Shown piece by piece: positions 44,319-51,640 of a stretch of DNA of 64,000 nucleotides; the first letter of the stretch is position 1; the number at the start of each line of letters is the position of its first letter. Below the pieces are notes generated by a model that worked only from the letters and a program-made list of their open reading frames with translations, was not told where the DNA came from and searched no databases. The stretch covers positions 124,001 through 188,000 of the forward strand of contig NZ_JBHLXC010000006.1 of assembly GCF_042432495.1 (NCBI RefSeq). The letters are read 5' to 3'. This DNA comes from Pseudochelatococcus lubricantis (GTDB taxonomy: Bacteria; Pseudomonadota; Alphaproteobacteria; Rhizobiales; Beijerinckiaceae). A program made the position numbers and the translations under genes.

Positions 44319-44834
44319 ATGGCCAATGTACAGGTGAGGGCGATCACGGTGAGGCAGGCGGAGAAGGAAGCGCCGGTGCCGGAGGTGCTCGTCGCCGCGA
44401 ACGTGCCGCAGGGCATGCACAAAGGGTGCCCGGTCCATCAGCTTCGCGAGGAGCTGCGCCGCGTCGGTCTTCGCCCCACCCGCCAGCGCATCTCGCTCGG
44501 CTGGCTTCTGTTCGCGAAGGGCGACCGCCACGTGACGGCGGAAATGCTCTATGAGGAGGCGACGCGGGCGCGTGTGCCGGTGTCGCTCGCGACGGTCTAC
44601 AACACACTGCATCAGTTCACCGAGGCGGGTCTGCTGCGCGAGCTGGCGGTCGACGGCTCGAAGACGTATTTCGACACCAACGTCTCGGACCATCATCATT
44701 TCTTCATCGAAGGGGATGACGACCTCGTGGACATTCCGGACTCCGGGCTTTCGGTCGCGGATCTGCCCGACCTTCCGGAAGGCATGGAAGTCGCGCGCGT
44801 CGACGTCATCGTCCGGCTCCGCCGCAAGGCATAA
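44319..44834 (+). CDS. irr: Iron response regulator Irr (Fur family)
   Basis: A 171-residue Fur-fold regulator. In alphaproteobacteria Irr controls haem and iron genes and is degraded or inactivated upon haem binding. The winged-helix part contains LRRVGLRPTRQRISLGWLLF and VSLATVYNTLHQFTEAGLL. The Irr hallmark HHH cluster is in VSDHHHFFIEGDDDLVDIP. The canonical Fur Cys-x2-Cys zinc sites are missing, as in other Irr proteins. The start at 44319 is dictated by the promoter position. It is a monocistronic unit. Confidence 0.92.
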   Translation: MANVQVRAITVRQAEKEAPVPEVLVAANVPQGMHKGCPVHQLREELRRVGLRPTRQRISLGWLLFAKGDRHVTAEMLYEEATRARVPVSLATVYNTLHQFTEAGLLRELAVDGSKTYFDTNVSDHHHFFIEGDDDLVDIPDSGLSVADLPDLPEGMEVARVDVIVRLRRKA

Positions 44835-45097
44835 TTCCGCCAGCGCGGTACGTCTTTTCAGCCAGATGCTGCTTCAGTCAGGTGCTGCGCGGACAGCACC
44901 GGATCAGGCTGGTGAAAAGCCTGCTTCCTGCGATGCCGTCTGGCTTCCCTCTCTTGATTCCTGAAGAGCACTCCACTACCGTCGCGACGCTGGAGCAAAA
45001 TGAATTGCATCTGAATCGCCATTTTGTTCTATCTCTTTGTTTATGCATCAAACCTATCTGGAAAAAAGCACCCCATTCCCGGGTTTGATGTATCAGC

Positions 45098-45187
45098 GGA
45101 TGGGTGGCCGAGCGGTTTAAGGCACCGGTCTTGAAAACCGGCGACGGTGCAAGCCGTCCGTGGGTTCGAATCCCACCCCATCCGCCA
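45098..45187 (+). tRNA. tRNA-Ser (anticodon UGA)
   Basis: A 90-base serine tRNA. The acceptor stem GGATGGG pairs with CCCATCC, followed by the discriminator G and an encoded CCA. The anticodon loop CTTGAAA carries TGA. A long variable arm (GACGGTGCAAGCCGTC) and T arm with GGTTCGAATCC confirm class II serine identity. It marks the left edge of an accessory region; genes just after it belong to an integrated element, although no second copy of the tRNA 3' end was found. Confidence 0.97.
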
Positions 45188-45228
45188 TTACTTATTGATT
45201 TTATTGCGTTTTTCTGAATTTTGGAAAA

Positions 45229-45247
45229 TCTACTAACGATCTACTAC
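45229..45247 (+). repeat. Left-end TCTACTAAC box pair
   Basis: TCTACTAAC at 45229-45237 and TCTACTAC at 45240-45247, spaced 11 bases, about one DNA turn. The same paired motif occurs at 48367, 52923-52942 and, as a single inverted copy, at 50793. The positions at both element ends suggest integrase arm-type sites. Confidence 0.55.
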
Positions 45248-45270
45248 AACAAATCGGGCGGTAGGATCGG

Positions 45271-45292
45271 GGCTTTATGCCCACACTTGGCG
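45271..45292 (+). repeat. GGCT(G)TTATGCCCACA repeat, copy 1
   Basis: GGCTTTATGCCCACACTTGG at 45271-45290, followed by CG. It matches 48260-48283 with one mismatch and two single-base insertions. Both copies lie in intergenic DNA next to a TCTACTAAC pair. Confidence 0.5.
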
Positions 45293-45375
45293 GCTCGCGC
45301 GGCCGTTGCGATCACGCGGACGTGAACGGCCGAATTGCTGTTTCGCCCGATAGGGAGGCTGTCTACGTTACCTGA

Positions 45376-46086
45376 ATGCGGGATTTCATTCTTCAAGAGA
45401 TTCGACGGTTAGCTTCGGCAAATGGCGGGCAAGCTCCGGGGCAAAAGCTGTTCGCTAAAGAGACGGGTATTGCTGAACATCAATGGCGCGGTCGGTTTTG
45501 GGCGCGATGGGGCGATGCGCTAACGGAAGCGGGTTTCAAGCCGAACGATTGGACCGGAAAATCGGATGCGAATGCGGTCCTTTCCGGGCTAATTGCGGCT
45601 TGCCGCCACTACGGACGTTTGCCCACAAATTCCGAACTTGAGATGTTGCGGCGGACCGATCCTTCGGTCCCGCATCCGAATGTCATCAAAAGTAGCTTCG
45701 GGCGGCGATCCGACATGATCGCGGCACTTGCCAAGCATGTAGCAACCGATACGGCGCTATCCGACGTTGCCGTGATGTTGCCTGAACAAAGCAACGACGC
45801 ATTGCAGCGACAGCCTGTATCGAAATCCGTCGAAGGCTTCGTGTATCTCATTAAATCCGGCGACTTCTATAAGATCGGCCGCAGCGACGACGCGGAACGG
45901 CGCTTCAAGCAAATCACCATCGCTTTACCCGACAAAGCCGAACTGTTTCACACGATCCGAACCGACGATCCATCCGGTATCGAAGCTTACTGGCATCGTC
46001 GCTTCGATGATCGTCGGGCAAACGGCGAATGGTTCAAGCTCACTGCGCAGGACGTTGCGGCCTTTAGACGACGGAAGTTTCAATGA
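45376..46086 (+). CDS. GIY-YIG (T5orf172/MUG113-type) nuclease-like protein with two HEAR-like repeats
   Basis: A 236-residue protein in two parts. Residues 1-60 and 64-122 are two related helical repeats ending FWARWGDALTEAGF and SFGRRSDMIAALAKH, like homing-endonuclease-associated DNA-binding repeats. Residues about 153-235 form a T5orf172/MUG113 variant of the GIY-YIG fold: GFVYLIKSGDFYKIGRSDDAE supplies the two core strands, Arg near 175 the catalytic base partner, and Glu203 in GIEAYWHRRF the metal ligand. It is the first gene after the tRNA and overlaps the membrane-protein gene by ATGA. DNA cleavage is likely; a defence role is an inference from the position. Confidence 0.8.
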   Translation: MRDFILQEIRRLASANGGQAPGQKLFAKETGIAEHQWRGRFWARWGDALTEAGFKPNDWTGKSDANAVLSGLIAACRHYGRLPTNSELEMLRRTDPSVPHPNVIKSSFGRRSDMIAALAKHVATDTALSDVAVMLPEQSNDALQRQPVSKSVEGFVYLIKSGDFYKIGRSDDAERRFKQITIALPDKAELFHTIRTDDPSGIEAYWHRRFDDRRANGEWFKLTAQDVAAFRRRKFQ

Positions 46087-46505
46087 ACGGAACAATCATC
46101 GTCGCGATTATCACGGTTGTGGGCAGCATCGTTGCTGCTGCGATCACGTCTTATCTGACCAAGGCGAAAGACCGTGAAGCCGAATGGCGGGCAGTGAAGC
46201 TCACGCACTATAAGCGGTTCATGACGGCGCTAAGTGCGATAGTTGGTCCGAAGCCTACAGATGCAGAACGGATTACCTTCGCCGATGCTGCCAACGACAT
46301 ATTCCTTGTCGGCTCGCCCGCTGTGTTGGTTGCCCTTCGCGGCTACCTTGACGAAACGGCCGATTCGAACACCGGCAAAACCTTGGATCGTCACGACGAA
46401 CTGTTGACTGCCCTTATATTCGCTATTCGCGAAGACCTTGGCAGGAAGCCCAATCGACCGGACGAACCGTTTGAATTTCGCATGTGGTCCGGCAAGCCAA
46501 AATAG
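46083..46505 (+). CDS. Small membrane-anchored protein of unknown function
   Basis: A 140-residue protein with one N-terminal membrane segment (residues 4-26, IIVAIITVVGSIVAAAITSYL) and a cytoplasmic helical domain (residues 30-135, charged, with WRAVKLTHYKRFMTALSAI and LVGSPAVLVALRGYLDE). No enzyme motif. Its start overlaps the nuclease gene stop by ATGA, so the two are translated together. A nuclease plus membrane partner is a layout seen in several defence pairs, but no known pair was recognised. Confidence 0.7.
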   Translation: MNGTIIVAIITVVGSIVAAAITSYLTKAKDREAEWRAVKLTHYKRFMTALSAIVGPKPTDAERITFADAANDIFLVGSPAVLVALRGYLDETADSNTGKTLDRHDELLTALIFAIREDLGRKPNRPDEPFEFRMWSGKPK

Positions 46506-46542
46506 GTGCAAACCTGCTTATCGCGCTGCCCAACGTCGGAAC

Positions 46543-46574
46543 AAAAAGCCCGCCAGCTTCGCGGGCTGGCGGGC
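46543..46574 (-). terminator. Rho-independent terminator of the element's minus-strand operon
   Basis: A 10-bp perfect stem GCCCGCCAGC/GCTGGCGGGC with a 7-base loop. Read leftward it is followed by TTTTT. It lies 94 bases past the last minus-strand gene and also just after the rightward cargo genes. Confidence 0.8.
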
Positions 46575-46667
46575 AAGGAAACGGCGTGCCCGATCATGGG
46601 CAGGAACGACACGCCGCTATCGGCCGGGCGAGGCAGTGCCAACCACAACGCCCCGGCCAATCTCAAA

Positions 46668-46925
46668 TCATTCCTTCCATCCCAAACGGTGCGCCGGGAC
46701 TGTCCGCCCGTGGTTGTGTGTGGGCATGGTGCCGGAAACGCCGTTCGCTTCGTCAATGCGGCGGGAAACTTCGTCGGGTTCCTCGCGGAACAAGCGTTCG
46801 CTTCCGTCCTTGAACGTGACGAAGCAGCCCCCGTCGTAGTTGCGATCCGTAAAGGCGATAGCGCCCACACGAACAGAACGGGTCACGCCGTCTTCGTCGG
46901 TAAGCGCGATGGTGCTTGCGGGCAT
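46668..46925 (-). CDS. Small element protein of unknown function
   Basis: An 85-residue protein with a beta-rich pattern: MPASTIALTDEDGVTRSVRV, then AIAFTDRNYDGGCFVTFKDGSERLFREEPDEV. No family was recognised. The ATG at 46925 overlaps the upstream gene's stop (ATGA); a GTG at 46928 is an alternative. Last gene of the minus-strand set. Confidence 0.6.
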   Translation of the reverse strand: MPASTIALTDEDGVTRSVRVGAIAFTDRNYDGGCFVTFKDGSERLFREEPDEVSRRIDEANGVSGTMPTHNHGRTVPAHRLGWKE

Positions 46926-47617
46926 CACACGGCCCCCAATTCAACGCGGCTGTTGGCTTTGTCCGCAATCGCGGGCGTGTAGAACGCGGCGTTGATTTCG
47001 CGAGCGGTCTTGTCATAGCGCGAAGCCGCCGCTTCGATTTCGACGCCTTCGTTCACCAAGGCGAAGGCTTCGGGAACGAAGTGTTCCGTCATGTCCAACC
47101 GCAGCTTGGCTTGAAGGTCCGGCGCAAGCCCCGTGAGATAGTGCGGGCTATGATAGATGACCGACGCAAGGGTTCGGTCTTCCTTCGCCAGCGACAAGAC
47201 CTTGCCCAATCCGGTTTCGGATTTGACTTGCTCGCGAAGCCAAGTGCGGACTTCGCTTTCAATGTGGCTGTAGCCGGGCTGCGGTGCGAAGAAATGATCC
47301 GCCTTCGCCTGCCCGTCACTTTGCAGGATCGCGGCGCGGGCTTTCAGGGCTTCGGCCGTGTCGCTGATAGCCTTGACCGTCCGTTGTGCCAGTTCCTTCG
47401 CCGCAGCGTGCTTCGCGACTTCGGTTCGGGTTGCGTCCTTCGCAAGAGCAACAACGCTGCTAACGTGCGCGCCGACGCGAGTATGAAGCGACGTGAGTTC
47501 AGCCGCGACGGAAGGCAATCGCTTCGGATCGCCGAAGCGTGCCCGCAGGCCGGAATTCGTTTGAAGTGCGACCAGCGTATTCGCGGCCTTATCGGAGTTC
47601 ACAAGATATTGGCTCAC
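46925..47617 (-). CDS. Helical element protein of unknown function
   Basis: A 230-residue, mostly helical, soluble protein. Residues 1-110 are Ala-rich helices (KDATRTEVAKHAAAKELAQRTV); the middle has VRTWLREQVKSETGLGKVLSLAKEDRTLASVIYHSPHYLTGL; the end has IEAAASRYDKTAREINAAF. No signal, membrane segment or known domain was found. Overlaps its neighbours on both sides by four bases, so it is co-translated. Phage-type small-gene organisation suggests a role in the element's own cycle. Confidence 0.65.
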   Translation of the reverse strand: MSQYLVNSDKAANTLVALQTNSGLRARFGDPKRLPSVAAELTSLHTRVGAHVSSVVALAKDATRTEVAKHAAAKELAQRTVKAISDTAEALKARAAILQSDGQAKADHFFAPQPGYSHIESEVRTWLREQVKSETGLGKVLSLAKEDRTLASVIYHSPHYLTGLAPDLQAKLRLDMTEHFVPEAFALVNEGVEIEAAASRYDKTAREINAAFYTPAIADKANSRVELGAV

Positions 47618-47856
47618 GGTAGCGCCCTTTCTTTCTCTCTGGCTTCGCCCACAAGTTTGATTTGCTGTTCACGCAATGCTTCTTCCCATTGCGCATCATC
47701 GCCCCAAGTCGGAATGACCATTACGCCGACGCCGCTTGGTATCTTCGACAGTATCCGGCCGGACAGTTGGTCAACGAACACGACACGGTTTGTCGTCGTT
47801 GCCTTCGCCGTCCTGTCTTCAAGCTTCCTCAAGCGGGATTCGAGCATTCGGGTCAT
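47614..47856 (-). CDS. Small element protein of unknown function
   Basis: An 80-residue protein. The start MTRMLESRLRKLEDRTAK is a charged helix; the middle VFVDQLSGRILSKIP and VGVMVIPTWGDDAQWEEALREQQ alternate strand and helix. No family recognised. Four-base overlaps on both sides place it in the coupled minus-strand set. Confidence 0.6.
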   Translation of the reverse strand: MTRMLESRLRKLEDRTAKATTTNRVVFVDQLSGRILSKIPSGVGVMVIPTWGDDAQWEEALREQQIKLVGEAREKERALP

Positions 47857-48101
47857 GTCCGCCCTTCCAATGCTTCAAGCCGCTTTTCAAATTCGCCGCC
47901 TTCAATGAGACGGCCGATAAGCATGAGGATGTTCGCCAATCGCGCGGCGTCCTGAACGTCCAACGTTTCGGCGCGCGCCATGCGATAGAGCTTCGCCATT
48001 TCTCTACGAACATCGGCAAGGGTATCGAGCTTCGCCCGAACGCGACGTTCGACGGGGGTAGCGTCGTTTTCTTCGACAGTTGCGAGACTTGCGCGTGCCA
48101 T
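47853..48101 (-). CDS. Small helical element protein of unknown function
   Basis: An 82-residue, highly charged helical protein (VERRVRAKLDTLADVRREMAKLYRMARAE read in parts, ending EKRLEALEGRT). First gene of the four-gene coupled set. It could be a DNA-packaging-like or regulatory small protein, but there is no clear match. Confidence 0.6.
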   Translation of the reverse strand: MARASLATVEENDATPVERRVRAKLDTLADVRREMAKLYRMARAETLDVQDAARLANILMLIGRLIEGGEFEKRLEALEGRT

Positions 48102-48259
48102 TGGGTGCCAAAATCAGCCAATTAAACCGTGTTTATTGACCGATAAGACCGTCTAAGAAATTTCGTCAACTGCCTATTTTTGGCTTAGACAAATATAGAT
48201 TCATATAGATCGAAGTATTTTTCTATCGTTGTGCGAGGCGTGATCTTGAACGCGGAAGC

Positions 48260-48283
48260 GGCTGTTATGCCCACAATTCGGCG
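48260..48283 (+). repeat. GGCT(G)TTATGCCCACA repeat, copy 2
   Basis: GGCTGTTATGCCCACAATTC at 48260-48279 followed by GGCG, near-identical to 45271-45292. Confidence 0.5.
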
Positions 48284-48366
48284 CGGCGGCGCTAGCGAAC
48301 GCTACGGCGGAGGAGCCGTCCGCCGATTTAGGCTGATTTCACTATGAGAATTCGCTCAAAGTCCGA

Positions 48367-48384
48367 TCTACTAACTTCCTACTT
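48367..48384 (+). repeat. Internal TCTACTAAC box pair
   Basis: TCTACTAAC at 48367-48375 and TCCTACTT at 48377-48384, again about one turn apart, in the same orientation as the end pairs. Confidence 0.5.
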
Positions 48385-48570
48385 CCATTGCACGCTACGG
48401 TGCGAAAATTCACTGAATCCTTCGAAGCATTCGAATACTTTGCTTGTCTGACAGTAGACGAATGAAGACATAGGGCCGCAGCGGCGCTAGGCGGGCCGTA
48501 GAAGCCCCTTCCGCGTCGGCGGGTAGTTCCGGCCTATCCCGCAGCCGCCTTGCCCGTGGCGGGCCGGATT

Positions 48571-49218
48571 TCACGGCGTGGCGGGGCTGTTGCTGCGGGC
48601 ACCGGCCTTCAAGGCGATTGCGAGCGGCGAAGGCGTGACCGTGGCGCGGGGCGACAGCTTGATTTGCGGTTCCCATGTATCCGGCGGCAAGACCGCAAGT
48701 CCGACGCGATACAGCGCCATGACTTCGCGGTGCTTGTGGAAGCTGCGGCCATAGGCTTCGCTATCCGCGTGCTTGACGTATTCGAGTTCGTCAAGGAGCC
48801 GGCCGAAAGTCCGCATCGGATGTTCAACGATTTGCACGGCCGGTTCGGCAAGGTCCGTGTAGTAGCTCGCAGCGAACAGTTCGTTCCGTTCTTCGCGAAG
48901 GCGATGAAGCACGATCCGGCGAAGCATCCCCATGTCGTGCATGAAGGCTTCGACAATCCCATTCTCATAGGCTTCGGGATGCGTATAGGTGCGATACATG
49001 CCGTGATATTCGAGCCGATCTTTGACAGCACGACGCAAGCCCGCTTCGACAATGCCTACATGGGTAGCCTCTAGCCGAAGGTCGCGGGATACGGCGATGA
49101 TCGAATTCGCAACGCGCCAAAGAAACAGCGTCGTCTTGTCGCTGCCGAACCCCGACAACAATTCCTCTTCAAGCTTCGTCGTCATCTTTACGAATTCGTT
49201 CTTCCAATCCTTGTTCAT
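48571..49218 (-). CDS. Element protein of unknown function
   Basis: A 215-residue soluble helical protein (VKMTTKLEEELLSGFGSDKTTLFLWRV at the start, HDMGMLRRIVLHRLREERNELFAASYY in the middle, Pro/Ala-rich tail). AAAGGAAC precedes the ATG at 49218. No family was recognised. It lies between the CGGGACA cluster and the repeat-bearing gap, so a role in replication control is conceivable but unsupported. Confidence 0.62.
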   Translation of the reverse strand: MNKDWKNEFVKMTTKLEEELLSGFGSDKTTLFLWRVANSIIAVSRDLRLEATHVGIVEAGLRRAVKDRLEYHGMYRTYTHPEAYENGIVEAFMHDMGMLRRIVLHRLREERNELFAASYYTDLAEPAVQIVEHPMRTFGRLLDELEYVKHADSEAYGRSFHKHREVMALYRVGLAVLPPDTWEPQIKLSPRATVTPSPLAIALKAGARSNSPATP

Positions 49219-49261
49219 TGTTTCGTTCCTTTTCTGCGATCATAACTACGTCGTTGGCGAG

Positions 49262-49394
49262 CGGGACATTTCTATTTTTCCAATCGCCGTCGTTTCGTGC
49301 AGCGGGACAGAGGGTATATATCAAAGATATATATACCCACCCCTTGTCCCGTTACTGCACCGGGACATGTCCCGGTTTTGTCCCGTATGTCCCG
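49262..49394. repeat. Seven-copy CGGGACA cluster (candidate iteron origin or operator array)
   Basis: CGGGACA or its complement occurs at 49262, 49303, 49345 (complement), 49361, 49368 (complement), 49379 (complement) and 49388 (complement). Copies four and five form the palindrome CGGGACATGTCCCG. A 10-bp AT hairpin GGGTATATAT/ATATATACCC (49312-49338) lies among them. The array spans the end of the RepA-like ATPase gene and the gap after it. Iterons with an AT-rich unwinding stretch next to a replication gene are the classic origin layout. Confidence 0.6.
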
Positions 49395-50767
49395 CCCCCT
49401 GAAAACAGCCCTTCGGCCGTTGTTTCGTTGCCAACTGCGGCGGGGTTCGTGAATGTTTCGCAGACCTTGTTAAGCTCGCCTTCGACCGATATGCGTCTTG
49501 CGTTGGCAAGATCATTTCGCACACGCTGGAAGGCTTTCTTCCTCGCATCTTGGCTATCTGCGGGCATGGTTCGATAGAAGGCTTCCCGCCAATGGTCCGT
49601 GTGAACGCCGATTAGCTTGCCCGACATGTCGCGCTGTCCGTGATCCTTCGCGGCCTGCCAGAAAGCATCCATGCCGCGTTGCTGACTGCGGGGCAGCGGC
49701 TTGATTTGGATTGTGGGCAACGAATTGTCGGGAACGGCAATACAAGACGTAATCGCTTCGTCGTCTTCGTCTTCGCCGATTTCAATGACGCTCAAGCGGA
49801 ACCGATGTTCGTCGCCGTCTACGCCGTCCCTTGCCTTGTCGGTCTTCCAGGTCCGAACTTCGTTGTCACGTTCGACCAAAATACCCGCGTCCAACGCAGC
49901 GAACAGGCTCGAATGACCGCGAAGCCCTTTCGCGCCGTCCTTGCCAGTGTGGGCAACAAGAACGACAAGCCCGCCCGTCAAACGTTGGAGCATCTTCGCG
50001 CCTTCGATCACCGCGCCCATGTCCTTGCCGCTGTTTTCGTCAATATCCGGCGCAGCGCGGTTCAGCGTGTCGATAAAGACGACGCAACCCTTCGGGCACA
50101 TGGCGGCAAGGTCCGTTACGCTTTGCGCATCGGTTAAACGGAAGGGTTGCAGCAAGAAGCCCAATCCATCCGGCATTGCGCGGCCATTGTGGCGCTGCCA
50201 TGCCTCTACGCGGCCCCGGTAGCCGTCTTCGCCTTCAAGCCCGATATAGAGAACGTCGGCGCGCTTCGTGGCATGGTCGAAGACCGGTGAACCTTCGGCG
50301 ATGGCTGCGGCGAAGGCCAACGACAGAAACGACTTGCCCGAACCCGAAGGGCCGTAGATCGCGGCAACACCTTCGGCGGGCAACACGCTCTTGATGCGCC
50401 AGCGCAGCGGGGGCCGGATTTGCACGGCTGCGGCGGACAGCACGACGAAGGGTTGTTTCTTGGCGGCAGCGGCGGCTAGGTCGTCTAGCAGGGCTTGCAG
50501 GGTATCCGGGTCATGCCGCGCCCGATCCCATTCCCTTTCCGCCTTGATCCGTCCATAGGGCTTCGCCCATTCAAGGTATGCCTTGCGATAGCCTTCGGGA
50601 CCACGCTTGAGCGAGCGCGCGACCGCTCGCACCGCATGTTCGTCGTCCGGCCTGATATGCGCGAGAACTTCGACCAACCGCGCTTGCCGTTCTTCGTCTG
50701 ACGACGGCCCGTCAAATCCGAAATTAGGCGCTGGCATCACTCCCGAATTGGCCGAAAAATTTGTCAT
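49352..50767 (-). CDS. RepA-like ATPase/helicase with primase-associated N-terminal region
   Basis: A 471-residue replication-type protein. Residues about 28-85 resemble the PriCT-2 module seen in primase-helicases. About 108-330 is a RecA-fold ATPase of the RepA/AAA_25 group: Walker A GPSGSGKS at 139-146, Walker B VVFID at 229-233, and sensor region HTGKDGAKGLRGHSSL. Such proteins act as hexameric helicases for plasmids, satellites and phages. The C-terminal 100 residues are element-specific. The end of the gene overlaps the CGGGACA array. Confidence 0.86.
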   Translation of the reverse strand: MTNFSANSGVMPAPNFGFDGPSSDEERQARLVEVLAHIRPDDEHAVRAVARSLKRGPEGYRKAYLEWAKPYGRIKAEREWDRARHDPDTLQALLDDLAAAAAKKQPFVVLSAAAVQIRPPLRWRIKSVLPAEGVAAIYGPSGSGKSFLSLAFAAAIAEGSPVFDHATKRADVLYIGLEGEDGYRGRVEAWQRHNGRAMPDGLGFLLQPFRLTDAQSVTDLAAMCPKGCVVFIDTLNRAAPDIDENSGKDMGAVIEGAKMLQRLTGGLVVLVAHTGKDGAKGLRGHSSLFAALDAGILVERDNEVRTWKTDKARDGVDGDEHRFRLSVIEIGEDEDDEAITSCIAVPDNSLPTIQIKPLPRSQQRGMDAFWQAAKDHGQRDMSGKLIGVHTDHWREAFYRTMPADSQDARKKAFQRVRNDLANARRISVEGELNKVCETFTNPAAVGNETTAEGLFSGGGTYGTKPGHVPVQ

Positions 50768-50792
50768 TCACCTTGCGCCCCGTGAGTATATT

Positions 50793-50801
50793 GTTAGTAG
50801 G
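50793..50801 (-). repeat. Single CCTACTAAC box upstream of the RepA-like gene
   Basis: GTTAGTAGG on the plus strand (CCTACTAAC on the minus strand), 26 bases upstream of the ATPase ATG. It is the only inverted copy of the box and could be a regulatory site. Confidence 0.4.
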
Positions 50802-50870
50802 TTTCATTCGGCCGTGAAATTCGTTGAAAATTCAACTTAGTGCGGCGGATGATACGTCCGCCTTGCCCCT

Positions 50871-51110
50871 TCAAGCGCGACGTTGGCGGGCAGCAACCAA
50901 TTCGGCGACAAGCACCTTGATTTGATCGGGCGTCTTACCGGCGATGCGGGCGTTGATGACGGCCGTAACTTCGTCCATCGGCCAAGCTGCGAACTTCGCA
51001 CCAAGCTTCACCGGGCGAGGAAACAGCCCATCGGCCATGTGGGCATAGAGCGTCGGCCGCTTGGCACCGTAGGCGGACAACACGTCGGGAAGGCGGATGA
51101 GCGTAGACAT
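50871..51110 (-). CDS. AlpA-family DNA-binding regulator (excisionase-like)
   Basis: A 79-residue winged-helix protein. LIRLPDVLSAYGAKRPTLYAHMADGLFPRPVKLGAKFAAWPMDEV read in parts is the AlpA/MerR-type HTH with the wing FPRPVKLG and the recognition Trp. AlpA proteins activate or assist excision of satellite-type elements. A strong AAGGGG site precedes the ATG. It sits between integrase-side and replication genes, as in many integrated elements. Confidence 0.88.
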   Translation of the reverse strand: MSTLIRLPDVLSAYGAKRPTLYAHMADGLFPRPVKLGAKFAAWPMDEVTAVINARIAGKTPDQIKVLVAELVAARQRRA

Positions 51111-51199
51111 GAATAGACCCCTTAGCGTCTTGATGATGCTAAGAGGCTAAGGCCGCGCGCCGTGCAAAAACTAATGGAGTTCTTGCACCCCTTATCAGG

Positions 51200-51640
51200 C
51201 TATTTGCCTTCGAAATCTCGCGGCCGAACGCGGATGCTTCCCACATGCTTGTGAGCTTCTTCAAGTTCGCCGCGAGCGTCTTGAATGCGGGATTTGGCCG
51301 TGTTCTTCGCTACGCCGTAAGCTTCGGCAATTGCGGATCGAAGTCCGGTTTCTTCTTCCTTGTCGCCGTGAACTACGACGGCCAATGCAACGTCGCCCTT
51401 GTGAATTGGCTTCCGTGGCGTGCCTGTCACGACGCCCAATCCAAGACCTTCTTTAAGGGCGTTTACCTGTTCGCCCCGTTCAGCCTTCGCCACTCTTTCA
51501 AACGCTGCGGCAAGATACGTCGCCAGCTTCGCCGGAAGGGCTTCGCCACGGCGCAGATATTCCGCCGCAACCGTAAGAAGCTTCGGGGCGGCTTCCGGGT
51601 CTATCCCGGCAGTATCAAGAAGGCGTTGAAGGTCGGTCAT
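51200..51640 (-). CDS. Element protein of unknown function
   Basis: A 146-residue helical protein. MTDLQRLLDTAGIDPEAAPKLL begins it; the middle is Ala/Glu-rich; IAEAYGVAKNTAKSRIQDARGELEEA near residue 110 looks like a helix-turn-helix, so a DNA-binding role is possible. The ATG at 51640 overlaps the integrase stop (ATGA), so it is co-translated with the integrase. Confidence 0.62.
   Translation of the reverse strand: MTDLQRLLDTAGIDPEAAPKLLTVAAEYLRRGEALPAKLATYLAAAFERVAKAERGEQVNALKEGLGLGVVTGTPRKPIHKGDVALAVVVHGDKEEETGLRSAIAEAYGVAKNTAKSRIQDARGELEEAHKHVGSIRVRPRDFEGK

Larger units (their letters stand above)
48102..48570. other. 469-base intergenic region inside the element, with repeats
   Basis: Promoter region for the four small minus-strand genes. 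It is AT-rich next to them (48125-48240). It contains the second GGCT(G)TTATGCCCACA copy (48260-48283) and a TCTACTAAC pair (48367-48384). No gene is supported. Confidence 0.5.
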
